A stretch of 9,906 nt of DNA from Bacillota bacterium (GCA_023391725.1 JAEWAH010000168.1:1-9906), one strand, 5' to 3'; counted from the first letter of the stretch, positions 1 to 6,787 are shown. Numbers and translations: made by a program. Notes: generated by a model from the letters alone, not told the origin.

Positions 1-37
1 CCCAAGCGCAAGATTCTACCCCTTTCCCGATGACTAA

Positions 38-71
38 AAAAGAGGCCTTTCCTTTCGGGAAGGCCTCTTTT
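38..71 (-). terminator. Strong intrinsic terminator, probably bidirectional
   Basis: Arms AAAAGAGGCCTTTCC (38-52) and GGGAAGGCCTCTTTT (57-71) form a 15-bp stem with one G-T pair and a four-base loop (TTTC). It begins 16 bases after the stop codon of the L,D-transpeptidase. Reading the minus strand, the stem is followed by an unbroken U-run (six A on the plus strand at 36-41). On the plus strand it is followed by T-rich sequence, so it could also stop a convergent gene entering from the left edge. No gene is visible in bases 1-37. Confidence 0.92.
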
Positions 72-87
72 CTTTATGGGAAATACT

Positions 88-1662
88 TTACTTCTTGCTT
101 GGTTTCGGGGTGGGCTTGGGGGTAGGCGCTGGCGTCGGGGAGGGCGTGGGAAGCACATCCGCGTACAGCATGCTTTGTGTCTTGATCCCAGCTGCACCGT
201 CTGCGGTCAGGCCGTTGTCCTTTTGGTAGGCCTTCACCGCTTTTTGCGTCCCGCCGTAATAGCCTCCGGTGACCGTGCCGGTATAATAGCCCAGTTCCGT
301 AAGCTTCATCTGAAGCCAGAACACATCCTCGCCCTTATCGCCCTTGTTCAGGGTCCTCAGGGGCAGGGGCGGCGGCAGCGAGCTGTCAAACACAGGCGAG
401 GGGGTCGGCGCGGGCGTCTCCTTGGGCAGCATGTTTTTCCTGTTCAGCGGCGCGGGCTTTACTGACTGGGTCAGTTCCGGGTCGGAAGGCAGCTTGTCCG
501 TAATGGTGACCTGCGTGCCTTTGCCCGCGTTCTCATAGATCCACTTGGCGTCGTCCACCAGCAGGCGGATGCAGCCGTGGGAAGCCCTGGTGCCCAATTG
601 ATTGTAGCTGCCCACCGCCAGGTCCATGGTGTTTTTCGTATTGTAGATCACGGAGTGGAAGCCTATGCCGTTGACGATGGGCGTCCAGTATTGCACATAC
701 ACGCCGAATTTGGGGAACAGGGGAAAGCGGGAGCGCCCCGAGTTCAGCTTCCATACCCCAACATCGCTGGGCGTGGCATACGTGCCGGTGGAGCAGATCA
801 TCCGTCTTACAACAGCGGTGTACTCATTGTTCTCATCCAGCCCATAAGCGGTGATCACCTGGTTTCTCACGTCCACCACCAGCGAATAGGGGGGAAGCGT
901 GGGCGCGGGAGTTGGCCTGGGCGTGGCGGAAGCATCCAATGTCTCATCGCTCATGAAGAGCATGTTCCATGTTTCCTCGCCCGTGATCCCGTCCGCCATC
1001 AAGCCGTTGTTCTTCTGGAACGCTACAACAGCCGCCTTTGTTTGGCTGTCATACTTGCTGGTAACGGGGTCGGCGTAATAGCCCAGTGCGGCAAGCTTTT
1101 CCTGCAGCACTTTCACCTTTGCGCCCGTGGAGCCCTTTTGCAGCCTTTTGGTGTAGGCAAGCTCCTCTGGAGCGGGCGTGGGTGTGATTTGCGCGCTCAC
1201 TGTGCCGCCAGCCACCGGCGATGGTGTCGGGGCAGGCGTGGGGGTAGGGGCGGGGTTAGGCGTTACACTCGGCCTCGTTCCCGTCTTGGAGATCGCACGG
1301 GTGTTGTCAAACAACAATTCCTGTGTCTTCACATCCGCCTTGCCGGTAATGGGAAGCCCGTTCTTCCCCTGAAAATCGGAGATGGCGTAGTAAGACCCGT
1401 CCAGGTAATTGCCGCTAATCTTCCCGGTGTAATACCCAAGCTCTGTGAGCCTTTGCTGCAGCGCCTTCACATCGTCCCCAGTGTCGCCCTTTTGAAGGGG
1501 ACGGTATTGGGACGCAACCGGGGAGGCCTTTGGGTCGGCGGTGGTTTTCACAGCCTGCCCGCCGGAAGTCTTTTGTGCAGCTACGGTGGAGCTTTCGGCC
1601 AGCGCGTAGACCATGCCCAGCAGCAGCGTACCGATGATCATCCATACAGCGAGTTTCTTCAT
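88..1662 (-). CDS. Secreted L,D-transpeptidase (YkuD fold) with three peptidoglycan-binding modules
   Basis: This 524-residue exported enzyme is predicted to form 3-3 peptide cross-links (or attach proteins) in peptidoglycan. Residues 1-22 are a signal peptide (KK, hydrophobic core, ALA cleavage site). PG_binding_1-type modules lie at about 54-118, 172-236 and 435-500, each with the LxxLGYY pattern. The YkuD catalytic domain is at about 258-388, with His336 in GFHSVIYN and the catalytic SHGCIR motif (Ser361, His362, Cys364, Arg366). Pro-Thr-Ala linkers separate the domains (about 134-150, 246-257, 415-432), and a Lys/Pro-rich tail ends the protein (504-524). The ATG at 1662 has GAGGTG four bases upstream. 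It stands alone, with its own terminator. The catalytic assignment is firm; the physiological role (vegetative wall, spore or stress) is not shown by the sequence. Confidence 0.95.
   Translation of the reverse strand: MKKLAVWMIIGTLLLGMVYALAESSTVAAQKTSGGQAVKTTADPKASPVASQYRPLQKGDTGDDVKALQQRLTELGYYTGKISGNYLDGSYYAISDFQGKNGLPITGKADVKTQELLFDNTRAISKTGTRPSVTPNPAPTPTPAPTPSPVAGGTVSAQITPTPAPEELAYTKRLQKGSTGAKVKVLQEKLAALGYYADPVTSKYDSQTKAAVVAFQKNNGLMADGITGEETWNMLFMSDETLDASATPRPTPAPTLPPYSLVVDVRNQVITAYGLDENNEYTAVVRRMICSTGTYATPSDVGVWKLNSGRSRFPLFPKFGVYVQYWTPIVNGIGFHSVIYNTKNTMDLAVGSYNQLGTRASHGCIRLLVDDAKWIYENAGKGTQVTITDKLPSDPELTQSVKPAPLNRKNMLPKETPAPTPSPVFDSSLPPPLPLRTLNKGDKGEDVFWLQMKLTELGYYTGTVTGGYYGGTQKAVKAYQKDNGLTADGAAGIKTQSMLYADVLPTPSPTPAPTPKPTPKPSKK
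1229..1255 (+). other. G-quadruplex-type G-run cluster inside the Pro-Thr linker region
   Basis: Four G-runs lie on the plus strand: GGGG (1229-1232), GGGGG (1240-1244), GGGG (1247-1250) and GGGG (1252-1255), with loops of 7, 2 and 1 bases. This matches the usual G4 pattern (runs of three or more, loops up to seven). It is the complement of codons for the PTPAPTPTPAP-type linker of the L,D-transpeptidase, so it sits on the template strand of that gene. Formation in the cell is not shown and the run may be only a by-product of Pro codons. Confidence 0.5.
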
Positions 1663-1705
1663 GGGGCACCTCGGTTTCTGTGATAAAGGAAATAAGTATT
1701 CCTAT

Positions 1706-1733
1706 ATTATGAAACGCACAAAGTACGCGTTAA
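1706..1733 (-). promoter_or_regulatory. Candidate promoter of the L,D-transpeptidase gene
   Basis: Read on the minus strand, a -35-like TTAACG (1728-1733) and a -10-like CATAAT (1706-1711) are separated by 16 bases. They match the housekeeping consensus at 4/6 and 5/6 and lie about 45 bases upstream of the ATG at 1662, in a locally AT-rich stretch. No operator-like palindrome was seen nearby. This is pattern matching only. Confidence 0.4.
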
Positions 1734-1960
1734 GTTCCCTTGAATCTGTTTGGAATTGTTGCCACCCATGCGCTCACGCAGCGTTATTATGGATCGCCAT
1801 GCGTCAAAAAATAGGCCCAAAAGAAAAAGAATCCCCTGATGTAATAATTAACCAAGGTGGGCGCAAACCCTGATCGTTCCGGCGTCTGAGGGCTGCAAAA
1901 GGGAGAAAACGCCTGCCTTTGGGAGACGAAGATATGCACAACGGGAAACCGGGGACCCCT

Positions 1961-2290
1961 TCACTCCTGACCGCACGACGCGATGGAGATGGCCCCTGTG
2001 ACACCCATTTTTGCACAAATCGCATCGGGTATGGCGAGTACGTTCACATACCCTTTTTCGCCCAGCAAGTCCAAAAGCACCCTCCCAACCGGCTGCTTCC
2101 CCGCGATACAGACAGGGGTAGACGGCTTTAAGTATAAGTCGGCTTTATCGATGTGCCCAAAGGCTCGGGCCTTGGCATCCAGGCGAATGAAGAAAACTTG
2201 AAAGAAGCCGCCAAAGCGGGCCACAAGCGGCATTAACCCTGTGTGGCGCATCCTTGACGGCACTGTGGCGGAGTGGTGAACGCCTGCCAC
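1961..2290 (-). CDS. Possible small hypothetical protein or gene remnant, 109 codons
   Basis: This frame starts with GTG at 2290, eight codons' length or less from the regulator stop (7-base gap), and ends with TGA at 1961. Codon use is coding-like: G or C at about two thirds of third positions and many G-starting codons. It reads as a plausible soluble protein in its last two thirds (for example DKADLYL, GKQPVGRVLLDLLGEKGY, VLAIPDAICAKMG). No good ribosome binding site precedes the GTG, or the in-frame ATG codons at 2251 and 2233. The N-terminal 30 residues look less protein-like and overlap the hexamer array. I do not recognise a family. It may be the 3' end of a decayed gene whose 5' part was lost, a real small gene, or chance. 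Confidence 0.3.
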   Translation of the reverse strand: MAGVHHSATVPSRMRHTGLMPLVARFGGFFQVFFIRLDAKARAFGHIDKADLYLKPSTPVCIAGKQPVGRVLLDLLGEKGYVNVLAIPDAICAKMGVTGAISIASCGQE

Positions 2291-2307
2291 AAATGCATTA
2301 TTGTGGC
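2220..2307. repeat. Phased TGTGGC/GCCACA hexamer array with 22-bp period
   Basis: GCCACA at 2220-2225, TGTGGC at 2242-2247, TGTGGC at 2264-2269 and GCCACA at 2286-2291 start exactly 22 bases apart. A fifth copy, TGTGGC, is at 2302-2307. The two forms are reverse complements, so the orientation along the plus strand is reverse, forward, forward, reverse, forward. The bases between hexamers are only weakly alike, so this is not a simple tandem duplication. The period is not a multiple of three, which argues against a protein repeat. Two helical turns would place the sites on one face of the DNA. Function is unknown. Confidence 0.55.
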
Positions 2308-2312
2308 GAGGC
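2282..2312 (-). other. Stem-loop spanning the stop codon of the regulator gene
   Basis: GCCT plus GCCACAA (2282-2292) pairs with TTGTGGC (2301-2307) and AGGC (2309-2312), giving 11 base pairs with one bulged base at 2308. The eight-base loop ATGCATTA contains the regulator stop codon (2298-2300). No U-run follows on the minus strand, so it is not a standard intrinsic terminator. It could protect a 3' end, pause polymerase, or compete with pairings of the neighbouring hexamers. Confidence 0.5.
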
Positions 2313-3437
2313 GATGGAGTTGCCCTCTATCCACTCGCCCTCCAGCAAAAAGCAGCGGTTATCCGGCGCCTTGCCGTTCAAGATGTCGTTCATTACCCTG
2401 ACGGCGCATTTGCCGATGCTGACCTGCGGCTGCTTGACGTGGGATAACAGGTGCCTGCCCAGGTATCCCGAATCAAAATCGAAACTGGCAATGGAGATAT
2501 CTTCCGGCACCCGTTTTCCTATGCGCCTCGCCGCATCCCAGGCGGCCTTGGCCACGATGTACTCCGTGCCGAATACCGCGGTGATCTCGGGATGGCGTGA
2601 GAAATGATCGGCAATGATGTTCATATACGTCTCATGGGCGGCGGAATCATTGGCATCCACGCCCATGCTCTTAGCCATAGCATTCATGCGGGTCAGCCAT
2701 AGGTCGCGTTTCACGGCCAGACGGCTGTCGGCAAAGGCCTCCAGAAAGCCCTGCATGCGCTCTTTGAGCGAGGAGGAGTGATCATCCTCCAAAGCCAGCA
2801 GACAAATGTTCCTGTGGCCGCTGTCGATGAGTTTTGTCACAGCATGGCGGCTCAGGTTCACGTTGTCCACGCCGATAAACGGCACGTCGATCCCCACCAT
2901 GGACCTGTCGATCATCACGATAGGGTACTTGGAGTACACGGCCCTGAGGATGACTTCGTTGTACAATTCGCCGTGGGCCGGCTGGATGATGATCCCCGCC
3001 ACGCCGGAGTCCATAAGGGATTTTAATATTCTCGATTCGCGGCTCTGATCGTTCAGCGTGTTTTTTACGATCAGGTGCACACCCAGTTCCTCTGCCGTGT
3101 CCAAAGCGCCATTGAGCAGGTCGAGCCCGAAGGAGGAGGAATAGCCGCCCATGACCAGCGCGATGACAGGGATATCCGATTCCTTTGTGGGGCTGGGAAG
3201 GGGGATGGGGGCGGAGAAATCCTTTTTCACAAAGGAGCCGCGGCCGGGGATGCGCACGATAACGCCGTCCTCAGCCAGCTGGGTCAGCGCCTTTTTACTG
3301 GTGATCCGGCTGACAAAGTACTGCTTGGCTACCTCCGCTTCCGTGGGCAGCTGCTTGCCGTTGTCATACGTGCCGTTTGTGATGTCTTCCAGCAGTTTAT
3401 CGTAGATCTGCCGGTAGAGTGTGACGACGCTTTTCAT
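2298..3437 (-). CDS. AraR-type transcriptional regulator (GntR winged helix plus LacI-type sugar-binding domain)
   Basis: A 379-residue DNA-binding regulator. Residues about 5-72 form a GntR-family winged helix: QIYDKLLEDI, then the recognition-helix region LPTEAEVAKQYFVSRITSKKAL, then the wing GRGSFV. A linker rich in Pro and Ser (76-86) leads to a LacI/periplasmic-binding-protein-1-like effector domain (about 90-379) with typical pieces such as PIVMIDR, FIGVDN, HRNICLL and PEDISIASFD. This is the domain order of AraR, whose family members usually repress sugar genes until a sugar binds. The ATG at 3437 has GGAGGG at 3444-3449, six bases upstream. It lies just downstream of the terminator of the mannosidase operon and has its own promoter. 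A mannose-derived or mannoside effector and control of the adjacent operon are inferences from position. Confidence 0.93.
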   Translation of the reverse strand: MKSVVTLYRQIYDKLLEDITNGTYDNGKQLPTEAEVAKQYFVSRITSKKALTQLAEDGVIVRIPGRGSFVKKDFSAPIPLPSPTKESDIPVIALVMGGYSSSFGLDLLNGALDTAEELGVHLIVKNTLNDQSRESRILKSLMDSGVAGIIIQPAHGELYNEVILRAVYSKYPIVMIDRSMVGIDVPFIGVDNVNLSRHAVTKLIDSGHRNICLLALEDDHSSSLKERMQGFLEAFADSRLAVKRDLWLTRMNAMAKSMGVDANDSAAHETYMNIIADHFSRHPEITAVFGTEYIVAKAAWDAARRIGKRVPEDISIASFDFDSGYLGRHLLSHVKQPQVSIGKCAVRVMNDILNGKAPDNRCFLLEGEWIEGNSIASPQ

Positions 3438-3485
3438 CTCAAGCCCTCCATACGGGTTCTGGGACCAATATTAACGAAAACGATT

Positions 3486-3501
3486 TACTATGATCATTGT
3501 A
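3486..3501. promoter_or_regulatory. Candidate operator: 16-bp palindrome over the -10 box
   Basis: TACTATGATCATTGTA equals its reverse complement except at one symmetric pair (positions 4 and 13), giving half-sites TACnATGA. Its right end is exactly the proposed -10 hexamer of the regulator gene. GntR-family proteins bind short palindromes as dimers, so this is a natural autoregulatory site. It does not match the B. subtilis AraR operator as I remember it, so its owner is unproved. Confidence 0.45.
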
Positions 3502-3523
3502 CCATATCTAATATACGAGTCTA
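3496..3523 (-). promoter_or_regulatory. Candidate promoter of the regulator gene
   Basis: On the minus strand a -35-like TAGACT (3518-3523) and a -10 TACAAT (3496-3501) are 16 bases apart, with 4/6 and 5/6 matches to consensus. The stretch 3480-3557 is markedly AT-rich compared with the surrounding genes. Three copies of ATATAC (plus strand 3511, 3523, 3532) lie around and upstream of the -35 box, and ATATA-N6-TATAT (3511-3526) is an inverted repeat overlapping it. Confidence 0.45.
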
Positions 3524-3553
3524 TATACTGAATATACTATTGAGGATCAATAT

Positions 3554-3592
3554 GCTCAAAAGCCACGCCTTTGATTGGAAGACGTGGCCTTT
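3554..3592 (-). terminator. Intrinsic terminator after the alpha-mannosidase gene
   Basis: Read on the minus strand, AAAGGCCACG (3592-3583) pairs with CGTGGCTTTT (3567-3558) over 10 positions, one of them G-U, around a 15-base loop. The U-tract follows at 3558-3561. It lies 25 bases after the mannosidase stop codon. On the plus strand the same position is an A-C mismatch, which supports minus-strand use. It separates the transport/mannosidase operon from the regulator. Confidence 0.75.
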
Positions 3593-3617
3593 GGCATGGA
3601 ACTTAAGTCAATAGCCG

Positions 3618-6600
3618 TTAGCCGCGCTGCTTAATCCGCAGCGTTTTGACTTCAAATGGCCGCAGGTGCAAGGCTGCCTTGCCGCCCGTGAGGGGGACCT
3701 CGGCCAGCTGGTTTTCCAGCATGTCGCACTCAAAGAGCGCGGATGCGGGGATACCCAACGCCAAAGTGCAGCTGGTGTCGCCCTTCTTGGCTTCGTAAAG
3801 CCTCAAAATCACGTCTCCGCTGCCATCCTCGGCGGGCTTCACCGTGTCGATGAACACATTGGCCTTGTCAAGGGAGAAGGCGGAGAAGTCAGTTAAAGCG
3901 CCGGACGCCACGTTCAGCGGCACGTTGAGAGCGTATGCTTCCCTGACCACCGGGGCATCCATGAACGTCCCCTCCCAGCCGGTGAAGGCGTAGGTGAAGG
4001 TGTGTTCGCCGTTGTCGGCGCGCATCTCGGGGGAGGCAGCCGCACGAAGCAGCGTCAGCTGCAGGTCGTTGCCCAGCTGGCTGATGCCGTACTTGCAGTC
4101 GTTGAGGATGGCCGCGCCGTGGGTCTGGTCGCAAAGGGCGGTATAGCGCTGATTGCAAACTTCAAAGCGGTCGCTGTCGTAGGACCGGGAACGGTGGGTG
4201 GGCCGCGTCATGTAGCCGAACTGGATCTCGTTGATGGCTTCCGTCGCGTCTACCTGAACAGGGAAGGATACCTTCAAAAGCCGGTGCAGCTCGTTCCACT
4301 GGACCTTCGTATTGAAATCGACCCTGCGGCTATCACTTGCCAGCACGATCTCCTGGGTGAACACGGAGTTGAGGATCTTGCGTTCCACAGCGATGACCGC
4401 ACGCAGCCCGCCAGCTTCCTTCACGGTGATCTTTGCTTTTCCGTCGATATCAACCGGCTGCAGGATGTAGTTGGAATCGATGTCCCAGGCGTCGAACAGG
4501 CGCGGGACATCCTTGAACATTTTCAGGCTGTTCATGGGGCCCGCCGCAAACTCCCGGCCGGTTGCCTTATCGGTGTAGGAGGTGACTTCCGCCCGGTCGT
4601 TGAAGCTGACCCGGACCAGATCGTTTTCCAGCACCGCCACACCCTTTGTAAGCTTCGCGGTTGCTTTGGGCGCCTTAGCGCTCGTCTTGGCGGGGGTCAA
4701 AGTGACCGCGCCGCAGGCAGGGGCGGTAACCAGCGCCAGCACACCGTCCGGTGTTACACTCACGGGGACTGCTTCGCCCTTTGATGTCTTCGCGCCCTCT
4801 TTGAAGACTTCGGGCAGCGTGACAAGCTCCTTGCGGGGGAAGGACAGGGAATTGAACACCGTGGCGCCCTCGCCCGTCAGCAGGGCCTTCTGGGCGGCAT
4901 TTTGCACGTCGGAAGCTTCACTGATGACCCACTGATGGTCGCTCCTTGCCTCCACATATACCCTGGCGATGGAAGAGCCGGGAAGGATGTCGTGGAACTG
5001 GTTAAGCAAAAGCTTCTTCCAGGCCGCATCCATGCGGGCAAGGGGATACTTAAAGCCTTTTTGTGCCGCCATTACGCCCCACATTTCGGCCTCGCGCAGA
5101 GCCAGCTCGCTCTTGCGGTTGCCCTTTTTGATGGCGGCCTGGGAGGTGTACACGCCCCGGTGCGCGGAGAAGTAGAGTTCGCCAACGTACGTATGCTCGG
5201 GCCCGCCCTCAGACTCCATCATCTCAAAGAAGTGGGTGGGGGAGTCCATGGTGACTTTCGGGATGCCTTCGGCGTCCTTGGCGCGCATGGCAAACTCAAT
5301 ATAGTCCCGGGCTGGGCCGCCGCCGCCGTCGCCATAGCCAAAGGGCAGCAGGAAGGAATCTAGGCCGCGCTTTTGCACGCGCTTGTTCCATGTCTCGTTC
5401 AATTCCTTGGGATCGGTGCGGTAGGTATAGCTGGTGGGCAGGAACGTATCGATTTGGGAGCCGTCCGCGCCCTTCCAGGTGAAGTAGTGGTAGGGGAAGG
5501 TGTCGCCTTCGTTGTAGGACCAGAAGATCTTCTGGGTCACCAGGTATTTAACGCCGCAGCCCTTTAATATCTGGGGCAGGGCGGCCGAATACCCGAATGT
5601 GTCGGGCAGCCACAGCACAACGCTGTCGATGCCGAACTCTTCCTTGAAGAAGCGCTTGCCGTGGATCACCTGGCGCACCAGGGACTCGCCGCTTGTCATA
5701 TTCGTGTCGGGCTCTACCCACATGGCGCCTTCAGCCAGCCAGTGGCCTTGCGCCGCGGCCTTCTTGACACGCTCGTACAGCTCGGGATAATGCTCCCGGC
5801 ACATTACATAGGAGGCGGGCTGGCTTTGCAGGAAACGGTATTCGGGGTATTCCTCCAGCAGGCGCAGCTGCGCGGCAAAGGTGCGGGCGGTCTTACGGTG
5901 TGTTTCGGCCATGGGCCAAAGCCAGGCCAAGTCCAGGTGAGCGTTGCCCACGGCGTAGAACCTGGGCGCGCTGGAGCCGTTATGCGCCTCCATCACGGGG
6001 CGCAGCGCTTCCCTGGCCTTTTTGTAGTCGGCAATGCGGCCATCAAGTTCCTGTTCAAAGTCCACTGCCAGGGAGAACTTTTCCAAAGCGGTTGCGATCT
6101 TGTCGGCGCGCAGGCTTTCGGGATCGATCTGTTCCAGGATCTGCTGGAGGAATTCCACGTCCATGTACAGCTGATAGGCGTCCTCGTTCCAGATGCCATA
6201 GGTGCAGCTTTCAAGGATGGCGCGTTCCCCCTCAGTCTTGGGGTCCTGGTACGCACCCGGGAGCACAGGGCCGGTGGCGCAGCCGCCCAGGGGGCTCTGG
6301 GGGAAGAAGTGCCCCGCGTAGGATTCCACAAGAACGTCAAAGCGCTGCCTGGCCTTGCCTTCCCGTGTGAGATAATTGTCCACCAGGAAGTGATAGGGCG
6401 TTATTACCCAATCTGCGCGGTAGGTGCCAAAGGCCTTGCCGTTCACAAAAATGGTGGCCTCGCCGCCAGTGCGCAGGTTCATCACGATCCTGCGGCCCGC
6501 CGCTTCCTTGGGCAGCGTCACGGTCCCGCGCAGCCAGCAATATTCATACGTATGGCCCCACTTGGTGCCAAAGGGGATGGGTTCAAAGGAGCCGCCTTCC

Positions 6601-6737
6601 GCCTGCTTGGGCGTTAAGTGCTCCATGGTGGTAAAGCCCTCCATGGGGATATCGCCCAGGGGCAGATACAGATCCTGCCTGAGCGTTTCCTTCCAATGGG
6701 CAAGCCGGCCCTTCCATTCACTGTGCATATACTTCAT
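3618..6737 (-). CDS. Alpha-mannosidase, glycoside hydrolase family 38 (cytosolic, MAN2C1-like)
   Basis: This enzyme is predicted to remove alpha-linked mannose by the retaining, metal-dependent GH38 mechanism. With the start chosen here it is 1039 residues, typical for the long bacterial/MAN2C1-like type, with no signal peptide. An N-terminal beta-rich domain (about 1-250) precedes the catalytic domain (about 258-535). Visible active-site residues are His267 and Asp269 in NAHLDLAW, the nucleophile and metal ligand Asp379 in WLPDTFGYS, the GDGGGG loop (469-474), and His582 in NQFHDILPGS. A linker-helix region and beta-sandwich domains follow to the end. The frame opens six codons earlier with a TTG, but GGAGG at 6747-6751 fits the ATG at 6737 (nine-base spacer) and directly abuts the ATG at 6746. 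It lies 50 bases after the TIM-barrel gene. Linkage preference (alpha-1,2/1,3/1,6) cannot be read from the sequence. Confidence 0.95.
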   Translation of the reverse strand: MKYMHSEWKGRLAHWKETLRQDLYLPLGDIPMEGFTTMEHLTPKQAEGGSFEPIPFGTKWGHTYEYCWLRGTVTLPKEAAGRRIVMNLRTGGEATIFVNGKAFGTYRADWVITPYHFLVDNYLTREGKARQRFDVLVESYAGHFFPQSPLGGCATGPVLPGAYQDPKTEGERAILESCTYGIWNEDAYQLYMDVEFLQQILEQIDPESLRADKIATALEKFSLAVDFEQELDGRIADYKKAREALRPVMEAHNGSSAPRFYAVGNAHLDLAWLWPMAETHRKTARTFAAQLRLLEEYPEYRFLQSQPASYVMCREHYPELYERVKKAAAQGHWLAEGAMWVEPDTNMTSGESLVRQVIHGKRFFKEEFGIDSVVLWLPDTFGYSAALPQILKGCGVKYLVTQKIFWSYNEGDTFPYHYFTWKGADGSQIDTFLPTSYTYRTDPKELNETWNKRVQKRGLDSFLLPFGYGDGGGGPARDYIEFAMRAKDAEGIPKVTMDSPTHFFEMMESEGGPEHTYVGELYFSAHRGVYTSQAAIKKGNRKSELALREAEMWGVMAAQKGFKYPLARMDAAWKKLLLNQFHDILPGSSIARVYVEARSDHQWVISEASDVQNAAQKALLTGEGATVFNSLSFPRKELVTLPEVFKEGAKTSKGEAVPVSVTPDGVLALVTAPACGAVTLTPAKTSAKAPKATAKLTKGVAVLENDLVRVSFNDRAEVTSYTDKATGREFAAGPMNSLKMFKDVPRLFDAWDIDSNYILQPVDIDGKAKITVKEAGGLRAVIAVERKILNSVFTQEIVLASDSRRVDFNTKVQWNELHRLLKVSFPVQVDATEAINEIQFGYMTRPTHRSRSYDSDRFEVCNQRYTALCDQTHGAAILNDCKYGISQLGNDLQLTLLRAAASPEMRADNGEHTFTYAFTGWEGTFMDAPVVREAYALNVPLNVASGALTDFSAFSLDKANVFIDTVKPAEDGSGDVILRLYEAKKGDTSCTLALGIPASALFECDMLENQLAEVPLTGGKAALHLRPFEVKTLRIKQRG

Positions 6738-6746
6738 CAGGTTCAT

Positions 6747-6751
6747 CCTCC
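6747..6751 (-). promoter_or_regulatory. Ribosome binding site that sets the mannosidase start
   Basis: GGAGG on the minus strand lies nine bases before the ATG at 6737. It touches the ATG at 6746 with no spacer and overlaps the upstream TTG-initiated reading (6755). Translation from 6737 is therefore favoured. Confidence 0.7.
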
Positions 6752-6787
6752 ACAAAGCCGCTCGGGCTGCTTTTTATCCTGCCGGTT

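Larger units (their letters stand above)
1663..2297. other. Long intergenic region between the regulator and the L,D-transpeptidase
   Basis: About 635 bases without a recognisable gene. The part next to the L,D-transpeptidase (1663-1740) holds its ribosome binding site and likely promoter. Bases 1800-1860 are A-rich. Bases 1860-1990 are mixed composition with short stop-free frames that look like no protein family. Bases 1961-2290 hold a minus-strand ORF with coding-like codon use. Bases 2220-2312 hold a phased hexamer array and a stem-loop. I saw no tRNA, no CRISPR repeats, no insertion-sequence ends and no convincing terminator for the regulator. Confidence 0.6.

Noticed and set aside
91..160. 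Possible tandem or CRISPR-like repeat in the G-rich stretch
   Set aside because: The repetition comes from Pro-Thr-Pro-Ala codons of the protein tail; there are no uniform repeats with unique spacers.
577..1683. A 368-codon open frame on the plus strand
   Set aside because: It lies entirely opposite the L,D-transpeptidase, whose domains and catalytic motif are unmistakable. Its translation is rich in Gly/Arg/His with no recognisable domain, as expected for a shadow of GC-rich codons.
1804..2025. A 73-codon minus-strand frame as a small protein
   Set aside because: It has no start signal, a composition unlike a folded protein, and overlaps the other candidate frame at 1961-2290; better treated as intergenic sequence.
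2282..2312. Stem-loop read as an intrinsic terminator of the regulator gene
   Set aside because: The stem is strong but no U-run follows on the minus strand and the loop contains the stop codon, so a standard terminator call is not justified.
3479..3495. Possible catabolite-response element near the regulator promoter (minus-strand GTAAATCGTTTTCG)
   Set aside because: It has the central CG and some flanking matches but misses the outer TG and CA bases of the consensus, with three mismatches in the fixed positions.
5661..6617. A 318-codon open frame on the plus strand opposite the mannosidase
   Set aside because: It is antisense to conserved GH38 catalytic sequence, with no family resemblance and no ribosome binding site of note.
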